Positions 33,665 to 44,307 of a stretch of 64,000 bases of DNA are shown here, piece by piece. Origin of the DNA: Rhizopus sp. PT2906 (Eukaryota; Mucoromycota; Mucoromycetes; Mucorales; Rhizopodaceae). The stretch's first letter is position 1. Every line of letters starts with the position of its first letter. A model generated the notes under the pieces. That model did not search any database and was not told the origin of the DNA. It saw only the letters and a program-made list of their open reading frames with translations. Location: positions 62,001 through 126,000 of the forward strand of contig JAMYHX010000008.1 in NCBI GenBank assembly GCA_025529335.1. The letters are read 5' to 3'. The translations under genes were made by a program, and so were the position numbers.

Positions 33665-35424
33665 ATGGTGGTCATATCATTACAAGAAGTTGAAAAACAT
33701 AATACTAAAGGTACACTAGGATAATATAGTATCAATCAAACCGTTTATTAACTTGACAAGATGATATCTGGGTTATTATTCATGGGAAAGTTTATGATCT
33801 CACTAACTTCTTACCTGAACATCCCGGTGGTCAGAAAGTGATACTAAAGTATGCTGGAAAGGATGCTACCGATGCGTTTGACCCTATACATCCTCCGGAT
33901 ATCATTCAACGCTTTTTATCTCCAGAGGTATGTAAAGGAGAGGTTGATCCTGAAGCACTCGCAAAGGTTGAAAAAGTGGAAACAGAAGAAGATAAGCGAG
34001 TTAGAATTGCTAGAGAAAATATGCCTCGATTAGAAGAAATGTACAATTCCTTTGACTTTGAAGGTAACATACAACATTTTATCAAGAGTATCAAGAACTA
34101 ACATGAGCCTGTAGCTGTTGCTAAAACTGTGCTAAAGTCTGAGGCATGGGCTTATTATTCATCAGGTGCCGATGACGAGATCACTATGAGGGAAAATCAC
34201 AATGCTTATCATCGTATCTGGTTTAAGCCTCGTGTCATGGTCAATGTAAAAGACGTGGATCCCTCAACAACTATGCTCGGTACCCGCGTTTCGTTTCCTT
34301 TGTATATCACAGCTACTGCATTAGGAAAATTAGGTCACCGAGAAGGTGAAGTGGTCTTGACAAGAGCAGCTGCAAAAAGGAATGTGATTCAAATGATTTC
34401 AACCTTGTCATCCTGCTCTTTTGATGAAATCGTGGACGCTAGTGTTCCTCATCAATCACAATGGTTACAGCTCTATGTCAATTCTAATCGCAACGTGACA
34501 GAAACCTTTATCCGTCATGCTGAAAAAAGAGGAATGAAGGGTTTATTTATTACAGCCGATGCCCCACAGCTTGGTAAAAAATCAGGATAAATAAGTACGG
34601 GCTTTTGTTTATATTGATCCATATTATCAAATGATAGGCCGTCGAGAAAAGGACATGCGACAAAAGTATTCATTGGATGCTCCGGAAGAAATTGAACGTA
34701 GTGCAACCGAAATGCGTCGAGATGAAGGTGCTGCACGGGCTATTAGTAAGTTTATAGATCCTTCTTTGTGTTGGGATGATATAGCCTGGTTCAAGAGTAT
34801 CACAAAAATGCCTATTCTTATCAAGGGAATACAAACACCCGAGGATGCTGTCCTCGCGGCAAAACACGGTTGTCAAGGTATTGTGGTCTCTAACCATGGT
34901 GGTAGACAGCTTGATTTTGCTCCTTCTGCTATTGAAATTCTACCTGAAGTTATGTCCGCTCTGAAGAGGGAAAAGCTGGATGAAGGGTTTGAAGTATATG
35001 TGGATGGTGGTATTCGTCGTGGTAGCGATATCTTTAAAGCCATAGCATTAGGTGCTAAAGGTGTTGGCATTGGTCGCCCATCACTCGTAAGTTATAGAAA
35101 GCATACACACTAAGCACACCTCTTATATCTTGTATAGTATGCTATGTCATCCTATGGAGAGGCAGGTGTAGAACGACTTTTAGAATTATTACAGGTAAAT
35201 CCTACAAAATACCACTTGTATATAACATGTACTAATGTTTATAATATCAGAACGAGTTTGAGATGGTTATGCGCTTGATGGGTGTGACTTCTATTGATCA
35301 GATAAAGCCTGAAATGGTCGATATTCGAAACTTACAAGACCATTTTGTAGCAAATCCAAAGGACTATTTGGGAAGCTATGCTTATGACAAGATGTATCCT
35401 AGAACACACTTTTCCAAATTATAA
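33665..35424 (+). CDS. Flavocytochrome b2-type L-lactate dehydrogenase
   Basis: FMN- and heme-containing 2-hydroxyacid dehydrogenase (L-lactate to pyruvate). Exons: 33665-33710, 33761-34063, 34115-34573, 34638-35086, 35138-35193 and 35251-35424. N-terminal cytochrome b5 domain with HPGG and DPIHP heme-His motifs; then FMN_dh domain: YYSSGADDEITMREN, LGTRVSFPLYITATALGK, MISTLSSCSFDEI, LYITADAP-type strand (LFITADAPQLG), ILIKGIQTPEDA, the active-site motif VSNHGGRQLD and VYVDGGIRRGSDIFKAIALGA, GIGRP. It starts directly with the b5 domain, and no mitochondrial presequence is seen at this ATG, unlike yeast Cyb2; a missed upstream exon is possible. Confidence 0.93.
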
Positions 35425-35522
35425 AAAAAAAACACAGATAATAAAATTGTATCTCTTACAAAAAGAGAGAGAGATTCTAATTTAAAAGTTAACATTTTAT
35501 TTCAAATGACACAATAAGCCTA

Positions 35523-37686
35523 TCATTGTTTGTCATCAGCTGAAACAAAGGATGAGGAAGAAGAAGTGCCTGCTGTTTCTTTTGACATCAATAACTCTAT
35601 TTCTGTCAAACAGTTGTGACATTTAAACAACAGGGCGCTTTCTAAGCTATATTTGTTCTTTGCATGTGGTCCAGCACCTACATTGAACTGTCCTTTTTCA
35701 CTTGCTTTGATGATACTCTTTACAATATCTTGAGCAGTTTCATAATTCTCCTGCATGACCATCATACGTGCTTCCTCGTATCGAGTAAAATAGTATATAT
35801 AATGATCCAATTGTATCTTATTTGCGTTATCCATGACATAACGGATAGATTCTTGATACTTTTCTTGTGCATGGCTCTCTTCTTTACTATCACTTGTTCG
35901 ACTTATCAGTTGACGGAGCAAGATAGCGCGGAGGTAGTGGCACAAGCAAAGATCATCATAGTAATTGAGTGCTTCGGTTGGTTGAGCAGTTGTAATTAAT
36001 TCATGTATTTGCTTGTCTACTCTTTCTATATTCTTTGACACCAAATCCTTGTTCATGAAATCAATGGCATTAAACGCACTCAATGTCTCAAGGTCAGGGA
36101 GTATCAGTCTGTTGTTTTGTGCAATGAATTTACGAGCCTTTCTTGCTACAAACTTTTCCAAGGGAATAGATTTACCAGCAATTTTTTGTTTAGCGCCTGT
36201 TACTTTGTGCATAATCTCTGATGCTTGTTTTATCAATTCCTTGTATTCATCAGAATCTGGATTCTTTGTAGATGCTACCATATAGAATGAGAGAGCCTTT
36301 AAATAGCTGTAAACGGCTTTAGACCAGTTGCTTTCCTTATGCAGGGTGGTATAGATCTTATTGCTAGATTGCCAATCTTGTTGTAACAAGCTGATCAAAC
36401 CAAGTTCCCAATAACACATGTGTTGTAATTGTTTCCAATCCTTTTGGGTATCAATCGCCTTTTGAAATTGAGATTTTGCTTCATCGAGTTGACCCTTTGC
36501 GCCAAGTTGTCTACCAGAGAAATATAAGAAAAATACGCCTGATGGATATAATTTCAAGTTGTATTCAAGGACTCGTTCGGCTAATTTTTCATCAACGTTG
36601 GATAGAGGAATTAACTTTGACAATATGATATGGTACAGTAATAGAGCCATATCACAGAATTGTCTACGTAAGCCTTCGTCTGGTTCTTGAGGTGGTGGTA
36701 AATCTTCGTATTCTTCCCAACCACCCACATTTTCCAATATTTCCAAACCATAAGCACGATCACTTGTAAACCCAATGAATTCAACTACTTTCATAACAGA
36801 AGCGGGTAAGAGTGATATCATGATATGAAATAGACCGACACCAAGTGATACACCTGAGGTAAAGTGATCGTCTAGCTCGAATCCTGTGACATCTTTTCCT
36901 GCAGCTGCCTCTTCCTTTACATATAATAAGAACTTTTGTAGCACTTTATAAGTATTATAGCTCGATCGAACATGAAGGCCTTCTCTTAAGAAAGAGACAA
37001 AGCTTTCATCATGAATGATACAAACAAGAGCTTTCAATAAGTATGATTCGGCAAATATTAGTTCCTATAGATTGTATTGGACACATGGATTCCAAATTGA
37101 TATTCCGTTTTTATATACTTACAGCATGGCGATGTAGTCTAGACATATTCTTTATGTCTTGAACAGAAAGTCCTTTGACCCATGTAGTTATGCTTCCTAC
37201 CCAACCAGATTCCTTTTTTCTGAATGCATCAGCTAATTGAATTGTTTCCTTCAAGGCATCAATAGCAGCTTCAATATCAGTTTGTTGGAAGGTCATTAAA
37301 CTCTTCAAGAACAAAATGAACGCATGACCCAAGGAGTGATAGAGTGATGAGTAGCGCCTTGGACCCAACATGCTTTCTGCCTCTGAAATTTGTGAATTCA
37401 AAAATAAATCCATTGCCTTGCGTACTTCAATGATATCTAATAATAGGTTTTGCTGCGCAATATCCCATTGTTTTTGGGTTATATTTAATGTTGCAGTATC
37501 CGTTTTGTCTGTCATGATCATCTCCTCGGAGGGTTCTCTCTGTCGTGGTAGCATTGAACTCATAGACTGACCCATACGACTGATAGTACGTAAAGAGAGA
37601 GTCGACATATTAGACGCAGACTTTACATTTCTATCTAAAACTTCCGGTCTTTTCTTTTTTGGAGAACTAATATTAAGGAGTGGCAT
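35523..37686 (-). CDS. IML2/TTC39-family TPR protein
   Basis: Two exons: 37123-37686 and 35523-37064. N-terminal low-complexity region, then the family core: LGPRRYSSLYHSLGHAFILF, ELIFAESYLLKALVCI and SGVSLGVGLFHIMISLLP (the conserved SG.x.xG.GLF.l..SLLP block of Iml2/TTC39), GFTSDRAYGLEIL, then several TPR-like helical repeats (PSGVFFLYFSGRQLGAKGQ, MCYWELGLISLLQQDW, WSKAVYSYLKALSFYM). The Ser-rich C-terminus is likely disordered. Yeast Iml2 is linked to clearance of inclusion bodies and lipid droplets; function here is by homology. The upstream ATG-proximal region is poly-T/A rich. Confidence 0.9.
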
Positions 37687-38059
37687 GAAATAATAATAAT
37701 AAAAAAAAAAGTAAAAAATGAAAAAAAAAAAGAAAAAGAAGAGAGTGTGAAAGAGGCACAAAAACTGGAGAATATCTTATGTGTGAAACCTAATCGGAGG
37801 AGAGAAGAAGAAGAAGGGAGAACAAATTTAATCGGGGTATCTTTTTATCCTTACAGTCATTTACAATGCAATAAAAAAAAAAAAAAGTAATTCATATAAT
37901 GAAAAAGTGTATTCTTGACAGTGAAAACATATGCAGGCAAATTTTCTTTTTTGGTAAATTGTTTTTTTTTTTTTAAAAAAAAAAATTCTTTTATATATAT
38001 ATATTCCTCCTTTCTCTTTCTTTTTCTTTCTTATCATAGATCAAGCGTATAGACATCCT
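37687..38059. promoter_or_regulatory. Divergent intergenic region with long A/T homopolymers
   Basis: A 373-bp interval between two divergent genes. Homopolymer blocks (A-run near 37,872, T-run then A-run near 37,963-37,983) and a CT-rich run at 38,008-38,030 dominate. No coding sequence was seen. Such poly(dA:dT) tracts are typical of fungal promoters. Confidence 0.4.
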
Positions 38060-39323
38060 ATGGAGCATATTGCCCCCATGCATGAAGATAATTATTATCA
38101 TCAACAGAATATAAACCAGGTAAATAGGTTGTTATTATCAAGTATTTTGTTTTATAATCATCGTAAATTTTTTGAAGCTGAATTTACAACCTTCGAATAT
38201 ATTGTCAACTACTATAAATAAACCAAGAACACGTTCACTAACAGAGGAACAATGGAAGACATCGAAAAATAAAGAGAGTTGGAGGACTAGAAAAGAAACA
38301 GAAAATTGGAAAATGTCAGCTAAACCACGCCATGCTCAGCTCATACAAGAGGAACACCATTTGAGAAGACAGTCTGCACCTTTATTTAGTACTCAGTTGA
38401 ATCATAAACCGCTTCCTCAAGAACCAATACAACAACAACAACAACAACAACAGGAACCTTTACCACCTGTCGAATATAACCCCGTTGATACTGATAGTTC
38501 TATTTATATGAATCCTGTTCAACAACATCCTGTAGGATTCATTCAACATCACCCCACATATCCCTTGTTATACAGCCAAGAAATACATCCTTATCCTCAG
38601 CCACCACAGACAGCTGCAGATGCTTACCCAGCCATGGCGCCGTCAATGTATCCAAATTATCCTCCAATGCACCCTCCAATAGAATATCATTCCGACCTTT
38701 CACAACATGAATATCCTCAATATATACAACCAACGCCCATGATGGCTCCTAATATGACACCCAACATGATGACCACTCCAGCCTTGGCTACAGCTCCTCA
38801 TCAACGAATTATTCCACAAACACTGTCTGATCCACCTGTGGATAACAAGAGCGAAAAGAAGGACACAAGTGCAAAGAATGAAAGTAAGAATTGATATTCT
38901 TATTCTATTGTAAACTAATTCAAAATAGAGAAAACGAGACAGATCACGGTTCAATCGATTAACAAGGAACATAGAGTCTGGATAGATGTATCACCTACAG
39001 AAACAGGTTTATCTTTGGCGGAAAAAATTCATATCATTGCTACATTCAGAACAAGAAAGATTGTTTCTATAACAACGGCATCAGGAAGAAAGATACCATT
39101 GGATAACAGACCAGTATTTGGTAGTTGGGTTGATATGGAAAACTTTCAAGATGGTGAACGATGGACTGTTGAATGGTGCGAAAATGATAGAGGAGTGATG
39201 GACAGACTGATATCAAAAGTGGTTCAGGTAAATAATTATGCTGTTTGATTTATAAAGTGTATTAAAACGACCTAGGCTGGTGGTGGCAAACGTCATAAAG
39301 ATCATATAGCAAAGGATAAATAG
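38060..39323 (+). CDS. Gln/Pro-rich protein with conserved C-terminal domain, unknown function
   Basis: Four exons: 38060-38119, 38177-38883, 38929-39227 and 39276-39323. The N-terminus has EQWKTSKNKESWRTRKETENWK, which looks conserved, then a disordered Gln/Pro/Met/Tyr-rich region with an eight-Gln run (CAA repeats near 38430-38452). The C-terminal 100 residues (HRVWIDVSPTETGLSLAEKI, ASGRKIPLDNRPVFGSW, MENFQDGERWTVEW) form a compact, possibly ubiquitin-like or beta-rich domain. It ends in a basic tail (GGGKRHKDHIAKDK). The start may be further upstream. No family was recognised. Confidence 0.7.
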
Positions 39324-39779
39324 TAATAAAAAACATAAAATGTTCTGAGGATATCTATATAATAACATCGGACATGGAATCTATTTGCTAAACGTGTGAC
39401 ATATGATCTCTAAGTGAAAGAGAAAAAGTTTATCATAGATTAAATCAGTGATATGATATTTTGTACTTTTTTTTGTCCGATTCTTTTCTTTTTGTCCCTT
39501 GCATAAACAAGAAAGAAAGAAGAAAAGAAAGAAAGGTTGACATGTAAAGATACGAGCATTGTTGTAATACAGCAAGCATGTGCTTTCATATTAAAGTACG
39601 CGTTCAGAGTCTAATGAAATTCCGAATCCCCATCGAGGACACATCGTCCAATAGATAATGCTGGATATTTTTTTTTTTTTTTTGTGAAGTCATGATTTTT
39701 TTTTCGAGAAAGTATATTAATGCTAAATAAATTCTCTTTTTCTTCTTTTTCTTTTCGTTTTAAACATCATTTCTCAGCA
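39324..39779. promoter_or_regulatory. PGK upstream region
   Basis: A 456-bp interval. A TATA-like AAGTATATTAATG lies at about 39709-39721, followed by a strongly CT-rich leader up to the ATG at 39780 (CTCTTTTTCTTCTTTTTCTTTTC). This layout, TATA-like box plus pyrimidine-rich leader, suits a highly expressed glycolytic gene. A T-run lies at 39,668-39,683. Confidence 0.45.
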
Positions 39780-41160
39780 ATGTCTTTATCAAACAAACTC
39801 TCCATTCGTGATCTCGATCTTAAGGATAAGCGTGTCCTCATTCGGTAAGTGAACGCGTTCAAGGTGAACAACACTATGCTCATTGTTTTCTTTAGTGTTG
39901 ACTTCAATGTCCCTATGAAGGATGGTGCTATCACCAACAATAACCGTATTGTTCAAGCTCTTCCTACTGTTCAATATGCTCTTGATAATGGTGCATCTGC
40001 TGTCATCTTGATGTCTCACCTCGGTCGTCCTAACGGTGAAGTTGTTAACAAGTATTCTCTCAAGCCTGTTGCTGCCGAAGTAGAAAAACTCTTGAATAAG
40101 CCTGTTGAATTCCTCACCGACTGTGTTGGACCCGAAGTTGAAAAGGCCTGTCAATCTGCTACTGGCGGTAAGGTCATTCTCTTGGAAAATCTTCGTTTCC
40201 ATATCGAAGAAGAAGGTTCTGCCAAGAAGGACGGTCAAAAGGTCAAGGCTGATCCTGAAGCTGTCCAAAAGTTCCGTGCTTCTTTGACTTCTCTTGCTGA
40301 TGTTTATGTCAATGATGCCTTCGGTACTGCTCATCGTGCTCACTCCTCTATGGTCGGTGTTGACCTTCCTCAGCGCGCTGCTGGTTTCCTTATGCAAAAG
40401 GAACTCGAATACTTTGCCAAGGCTCTCGAGAACCCCTCTCGTCCTTTCCTTGCCATTCTCGGTGGTGCCAAGGTCTCTGATAAGATTCAATTAATCGAAA
40501 ACATGCTTGATAAAGTAAACGCTTTGATCATCTGTGGTGGTATGGCTTTCACTTTCAAAAAGACTCTCAATAACGTCAAGGTAATAATACAGCATGGGTT
40601 TACCATTTGGGGAAACATAGTTCAAATACCGATGCTCATCCCACATTTAAAATTTTTAGATCGGTACCTCACTTTTCGATGAAGCTGGTGCCAAGTTGGT
40701 TGATAACCTCGTCAAGAAGGCTGCTGAAAAGAATGTCAAGCTCGTCTTCCCTGTCGACTTTATCACTGCTGATAAATTCGACGCTAATGCCAAGACAGGC
40801 TATGCTACCGATGCTGACGGTATTCCTGATGACTGGATGGGTCTTGACTGTGGTGAACAATCTTCTAAATTATTCCGTGAGGAAATCTTAAAGTCCAAGA
40901 CTATTGTCTGGAACGGTCCCTCTGGTGTATTCGAATTCGATGCTTTTGCTAACGGTACAAAATCCGTCCTTGAAGCCGTTATCGAAGCTACTAAGGAAGG
41001 TGCTACTACCATCATTGGTGGTGGTGATACTGCCACTGCTGCTCTCAAGCGGGGTGCTGGAGATAAGGTTTCTCACATCTCCACAGGTGGTGGTGCCTCC
41101 CTTGAACTTCTTGAAGGCAAGGAACTCCCTGGTGTCACTGCTCTTTCCAGCAAGAACTGA
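39780..41160 (+). CDS. PGK1: Phosphoglycerate kinase
   Basis: Glycolytic enzyme making ATP from 1,3-bisphosphoglycerate. Three exons: 39780-39844, 39896-40580 and 40660-41160. Motifs: VLIRVDFNVPMKDGAITNNN, ILMSHLGRPNG, LLENLRFH, VYVNDAFGTAHRAHSS, ILGGAKVSDKI, ICGGMAFTFKKTLN, NGPSGVFEFDAF, TIIGGGDTATA and SHISTGGGASLELLEGKELPGV. Full length (about 416 residues), with all substrate-binding Arg/His/Lys residues present. Strong codon bias to C-ending and Lys AAG codons compared with neighbours indicates high expression. Confidence 0.97.
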
Positions 41161-41772
41161 ATCCGTAGCAACGATATCTCTAATAATAAGAAAGCATTCA
41201 CTTGTTTGTTGTAAAAGCATATTTGCATATACATACTTCATTCTTACAGAAATAAAACATCTGTATTCATGTACAAAATAACGTCATTGACTACCCAACT
41301 TTATATTCTATCTTTGACAGAACCCCAAAGGGTTATAGTGATCTTGTGCGTTAAAGTAATAGTAATTATCTAAAAGCATGACATGAAAGTCAGCTTTGCC
41401 TATATACAACATATCAAGTCAAACTTGTTTATGGTCCATGTTTTCTCAAGTGGTTACAAAAACTGTCCCTATTGCCGCTCAATACCATACTTTAGGTACC
41501 TACTATTTTTGTTCCTTGGATCAAAATGAAGAGGTATAATGATTTATTAGTAAGGTAAAATCCTATATTATGACAATAGATTATCTAATTAAACAAAAAT
41601 GAACAAACAAAATATAGCATTAAGAATACGACCTAGTTACATTTTTTTTTGTAAACACTGTAAACAATGAATGCGCTGTTCAAAATGAAGGTGTGGTGGG
41701 CCTGTAGAGCAAGTCACGTGGTACTTGATATTTTGCTTTCACATTTTTATGTTCTTTTCAACTTGTTAAACC
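41161..41772. other. Intergenic region, nothing coding recognised
   Basis: A 612-bp AT-rich interval between PGK and the BCL7-like gene. It contains a T-run at about 41642-41650 and a 13-base match (41670-41682) to the region just after the Fanzor relic. No ORF or RNA gene was recognised. Confidence 0.35.
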
Positions 41773-42579
41773 ATGTCACTGAATAGCAGATATCGCGAAA
41801 GAAAGTATAATACGTCTGATAATGATCGTTTATTAAGAGCATTATCTCAACCAGTCCAAGCATGGTATTTTAGTCATTTGGTTTGAAAACCATGTTAAAA
41901 TTAACTTGTGTCTTAGGGATAAAAAGTGGGCATTACATTCTAATTCAAAGACATTTCAAACATATAAATGGGTCAAATGTAAATAGAAAAAAGATAAACA
42001 AGTAAAAAAAAAGGCTCTGATTCTAATCTTTTATAATAGCTGAAAGACAAATTGAGTTTGAGCAAGATGAAGAAAGTGAACCTGAAGCAGATCTTGTGGA
42101 GACAACCCAAGTAAAATCACTATTATCTTTATGATTTATCTATAATAACATTCATACCCAAGGATATTAGTAACGAAACAAAGGATGCAAATATGGAAGA
42201 AGCAGCAAAGATTGAACCAGAAACAACAGTAAACAATGGACCTGTAATCAATAAAGCAATTGATGCTATTCAACAAGAACAAGAAGACGATGAGAAACGG
42301 TCCCACACACCAAAGTTAGATGATATATCGGATGAAGAACCAGAGCCATCGTTAGATAATGAAGATGAAGATAATGATGCTGATAATATAAATGATCCAT
42401 CTAAACACCCAGCATTTGCACCTCATGCTCAAGCGCACATGACAGACGATGACCTGATGACAGATTCTGCTGCTGCTACACCCAACACTTTTACAGAAAA
42501 TAATACACCTATGCCTAGCAATGCTGAAGACGAGACAATGGAAAATGTCACAGAAAATAAAGCCAACACTTTACAATAA
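41773..42579 (+). CDS. BCL7-like protein, putative SWI/SNF subunit
   Basis: Four exons: 41773-41864, 41917-41978, 42040-42110 and 42163-42579. The N-terminal 55 residues match the BCL7 family conserved region (PF04714): LLRALSQPVQAWDKKWALHS then KTFQTYKWVK, compared with the metazoan pattern VRxWEKKWVTVGDTSLxIxKWVPV. The rest is acidic and disordered (DEESEPEADL, DISDEEPEPSLDNEDED), as in BCL7 proteins. Animal BCL7A/B/C are dedicated SWI/SNF (BAF) subunits. The match is short but carries the invariant W-x-KKW...Y/F-KW residues. The stop lies 26 bp before the ATG of the next gene on the same strand. Confidence 0.72.
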
Positions 42580-42605
42580 TAAATTTTTTTTTTCTTTTCT
42601 CTATA

Positions 42606-44307
42606 ATGAAAATAACATTTAGTAATCTTTGCTCTCATGCTTTCCATCAAGTGAAAATATCACCTGATGGACAATATATAGCAAATGCTGTAGCCAATAG
42701 GCTTGTCATTAGAAGATCAGGGGAAGAACTACCGGTTATTCACGTGTTTGAGTGTTCAAGGTCTATCAACTATATCCAATGGTCACCTAATTCAGAGTGT
42801 ATATTGACAGTAAACTATGAATTTTCGCGAATTGAAGTCCATTCCATCATGGATCCCAAATGGACTGCGCACGTTAGAGATCCTAGTTTTCCTATTGCTT
42901 TAGCTCAGTGGACAGCTGATTCCAAGAGTATATTGTGTACAGCAGAAATGGGTGTAAAAAAAAAAAAAAAAAAGAGAGAAAACATTGAAAAAAAAACTAA
43001 GCAGTACTTCTTTTTAGTCGCGTTTAGCAATATGGAATCTATCAAAGAAGGAGCAGAGATACATCAACAGTGTGAAGTTTAGAGACAAATGCATCGAAAC
43101 CAGTCCAGATGGAAAATATATCGCCGTGATCCACAAACGCTCAGGGAAAGACGTCCTAGGCATTTATCACAGTGCATCATTTATATCCTTGCAACAGTTT
43201 GAAGTAAACACGGTTGACTTGGACAACATGAAGTGGTCTCCTGATAGCTCATGTATTGCTATCTGGGATAATTGCTTATATGTAAACGTTTATACAAGGA
43301 TATAGGAGACAGATAGGCTAATTGTTCTACATTAGCATACACTTTCTGTTTATCGACCTGATGGTTATCTATGTACAACATATAATGGATATGAGCATGG
43401 ATTAGGCATAAAGACAGTCAATTGGAGTCAAGATGGGAAACTGTTGGCGATAGGAAATTATGATCAAACAGTATGGTTGTGTTCTTGTAGCAAACTTGAT
43501 AACTAACAGTTTATGTAGATACATCTGCTATCAACAATGTCATGGGACTTGATCACCACATTAGAACATCCCTCTACTCTAAATAATAGTACTGCGCACA
43601 TAGTAAGAGCATTTTAATATACAAAGCTCATTTATTCAATGGAACGATAGCAATTATTTGAAGAGACAACCTTTGCTAAACCACAAATACCTACACTGGA
43701 AACAGTGATTGCACGTAATGACTATATAAAACAAGATATCCATGTACTGAATTTCTATTGTCATGTAGATCAAATCATTGTAAAAAGACCATTTAATTTA
43801 CCCTCTCTTAGATTAGACTACAATCAACCTAACCCAAAAGTAGGAATCGGAGTATGCCAATTCAGTAAAGACGGAAACTATCTTGCCAGTAGAAATGGTA
43901 AACTACAAGCTTATAGTGTAATACAATCCTTTATGTTAATCATTAAGCATTAGATAATATACCAACCGCGTTATGGATTTGGGATGTAAATCGCTTAATA
44001 TGCCGTTATATTGTTTTATTTAGAAACACTATTAAACAAGTCCTATGGAATCCAAGGGAAGATGGTGTATTGGCAATTGTTTGCGGTGATGAAAATATAC
44101 ATTTTATGAAATTGACTGCCGAAAAAGAAATAGAGTTTATACCATCCACAGTACCAACAAGTAAAAAAAAAGAGAAAACAGCAAAACAAACAGATACTAA
44201 CTAAGAGAGTAGGTGATTTCTTTATCAGAAAAGCAAGATGGCATTCAAATGGAAAGAATTTATTACTTTTAGATCAACAATTGTATTGTTTAGCAGAGAT
44301 GACTTAG
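42606..44307 (+). CDS. WRAP73: WD-repeat protein WRAP73 (WDR8)
   Basis: Centrosome/spindle-pole WD-repeat protein (fission yeast Wdr8 acts with Msd1 in microtubule anchoring). Exons: 42606-42953, 43018-43281, 43336-43470, 43519-43602, 43651-43897, 43954-44160 and 44213-44307. Family blocks: VKISPDGQYIANAVANRLVI, YIQWSPNSECILT, LAQWTADSKSIL, SRLAIWNLSKKEQRYINSVK, DLDNMKWSPDSSCIAIWD, YEHGLGIKTVNWSQDGKLLA, IGNYDQTIHLL, CQFSKDGNYLASRNDNIPT, ALWIWDVN and VLWNPREDGVLAIVCG. The penultimate join uses the acceptor at 44212, the only one keeping frame. Its stop overlaps the stop of the convergent aminotransferase gene by 4 bp. Confidence 0.9.

Noticed and set aside
39789..40490. Long minus-strand ORF opposite PGK
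   Set aside because: Shadow frame caused by the strong codon bias of PGK; no protein-family pattern.
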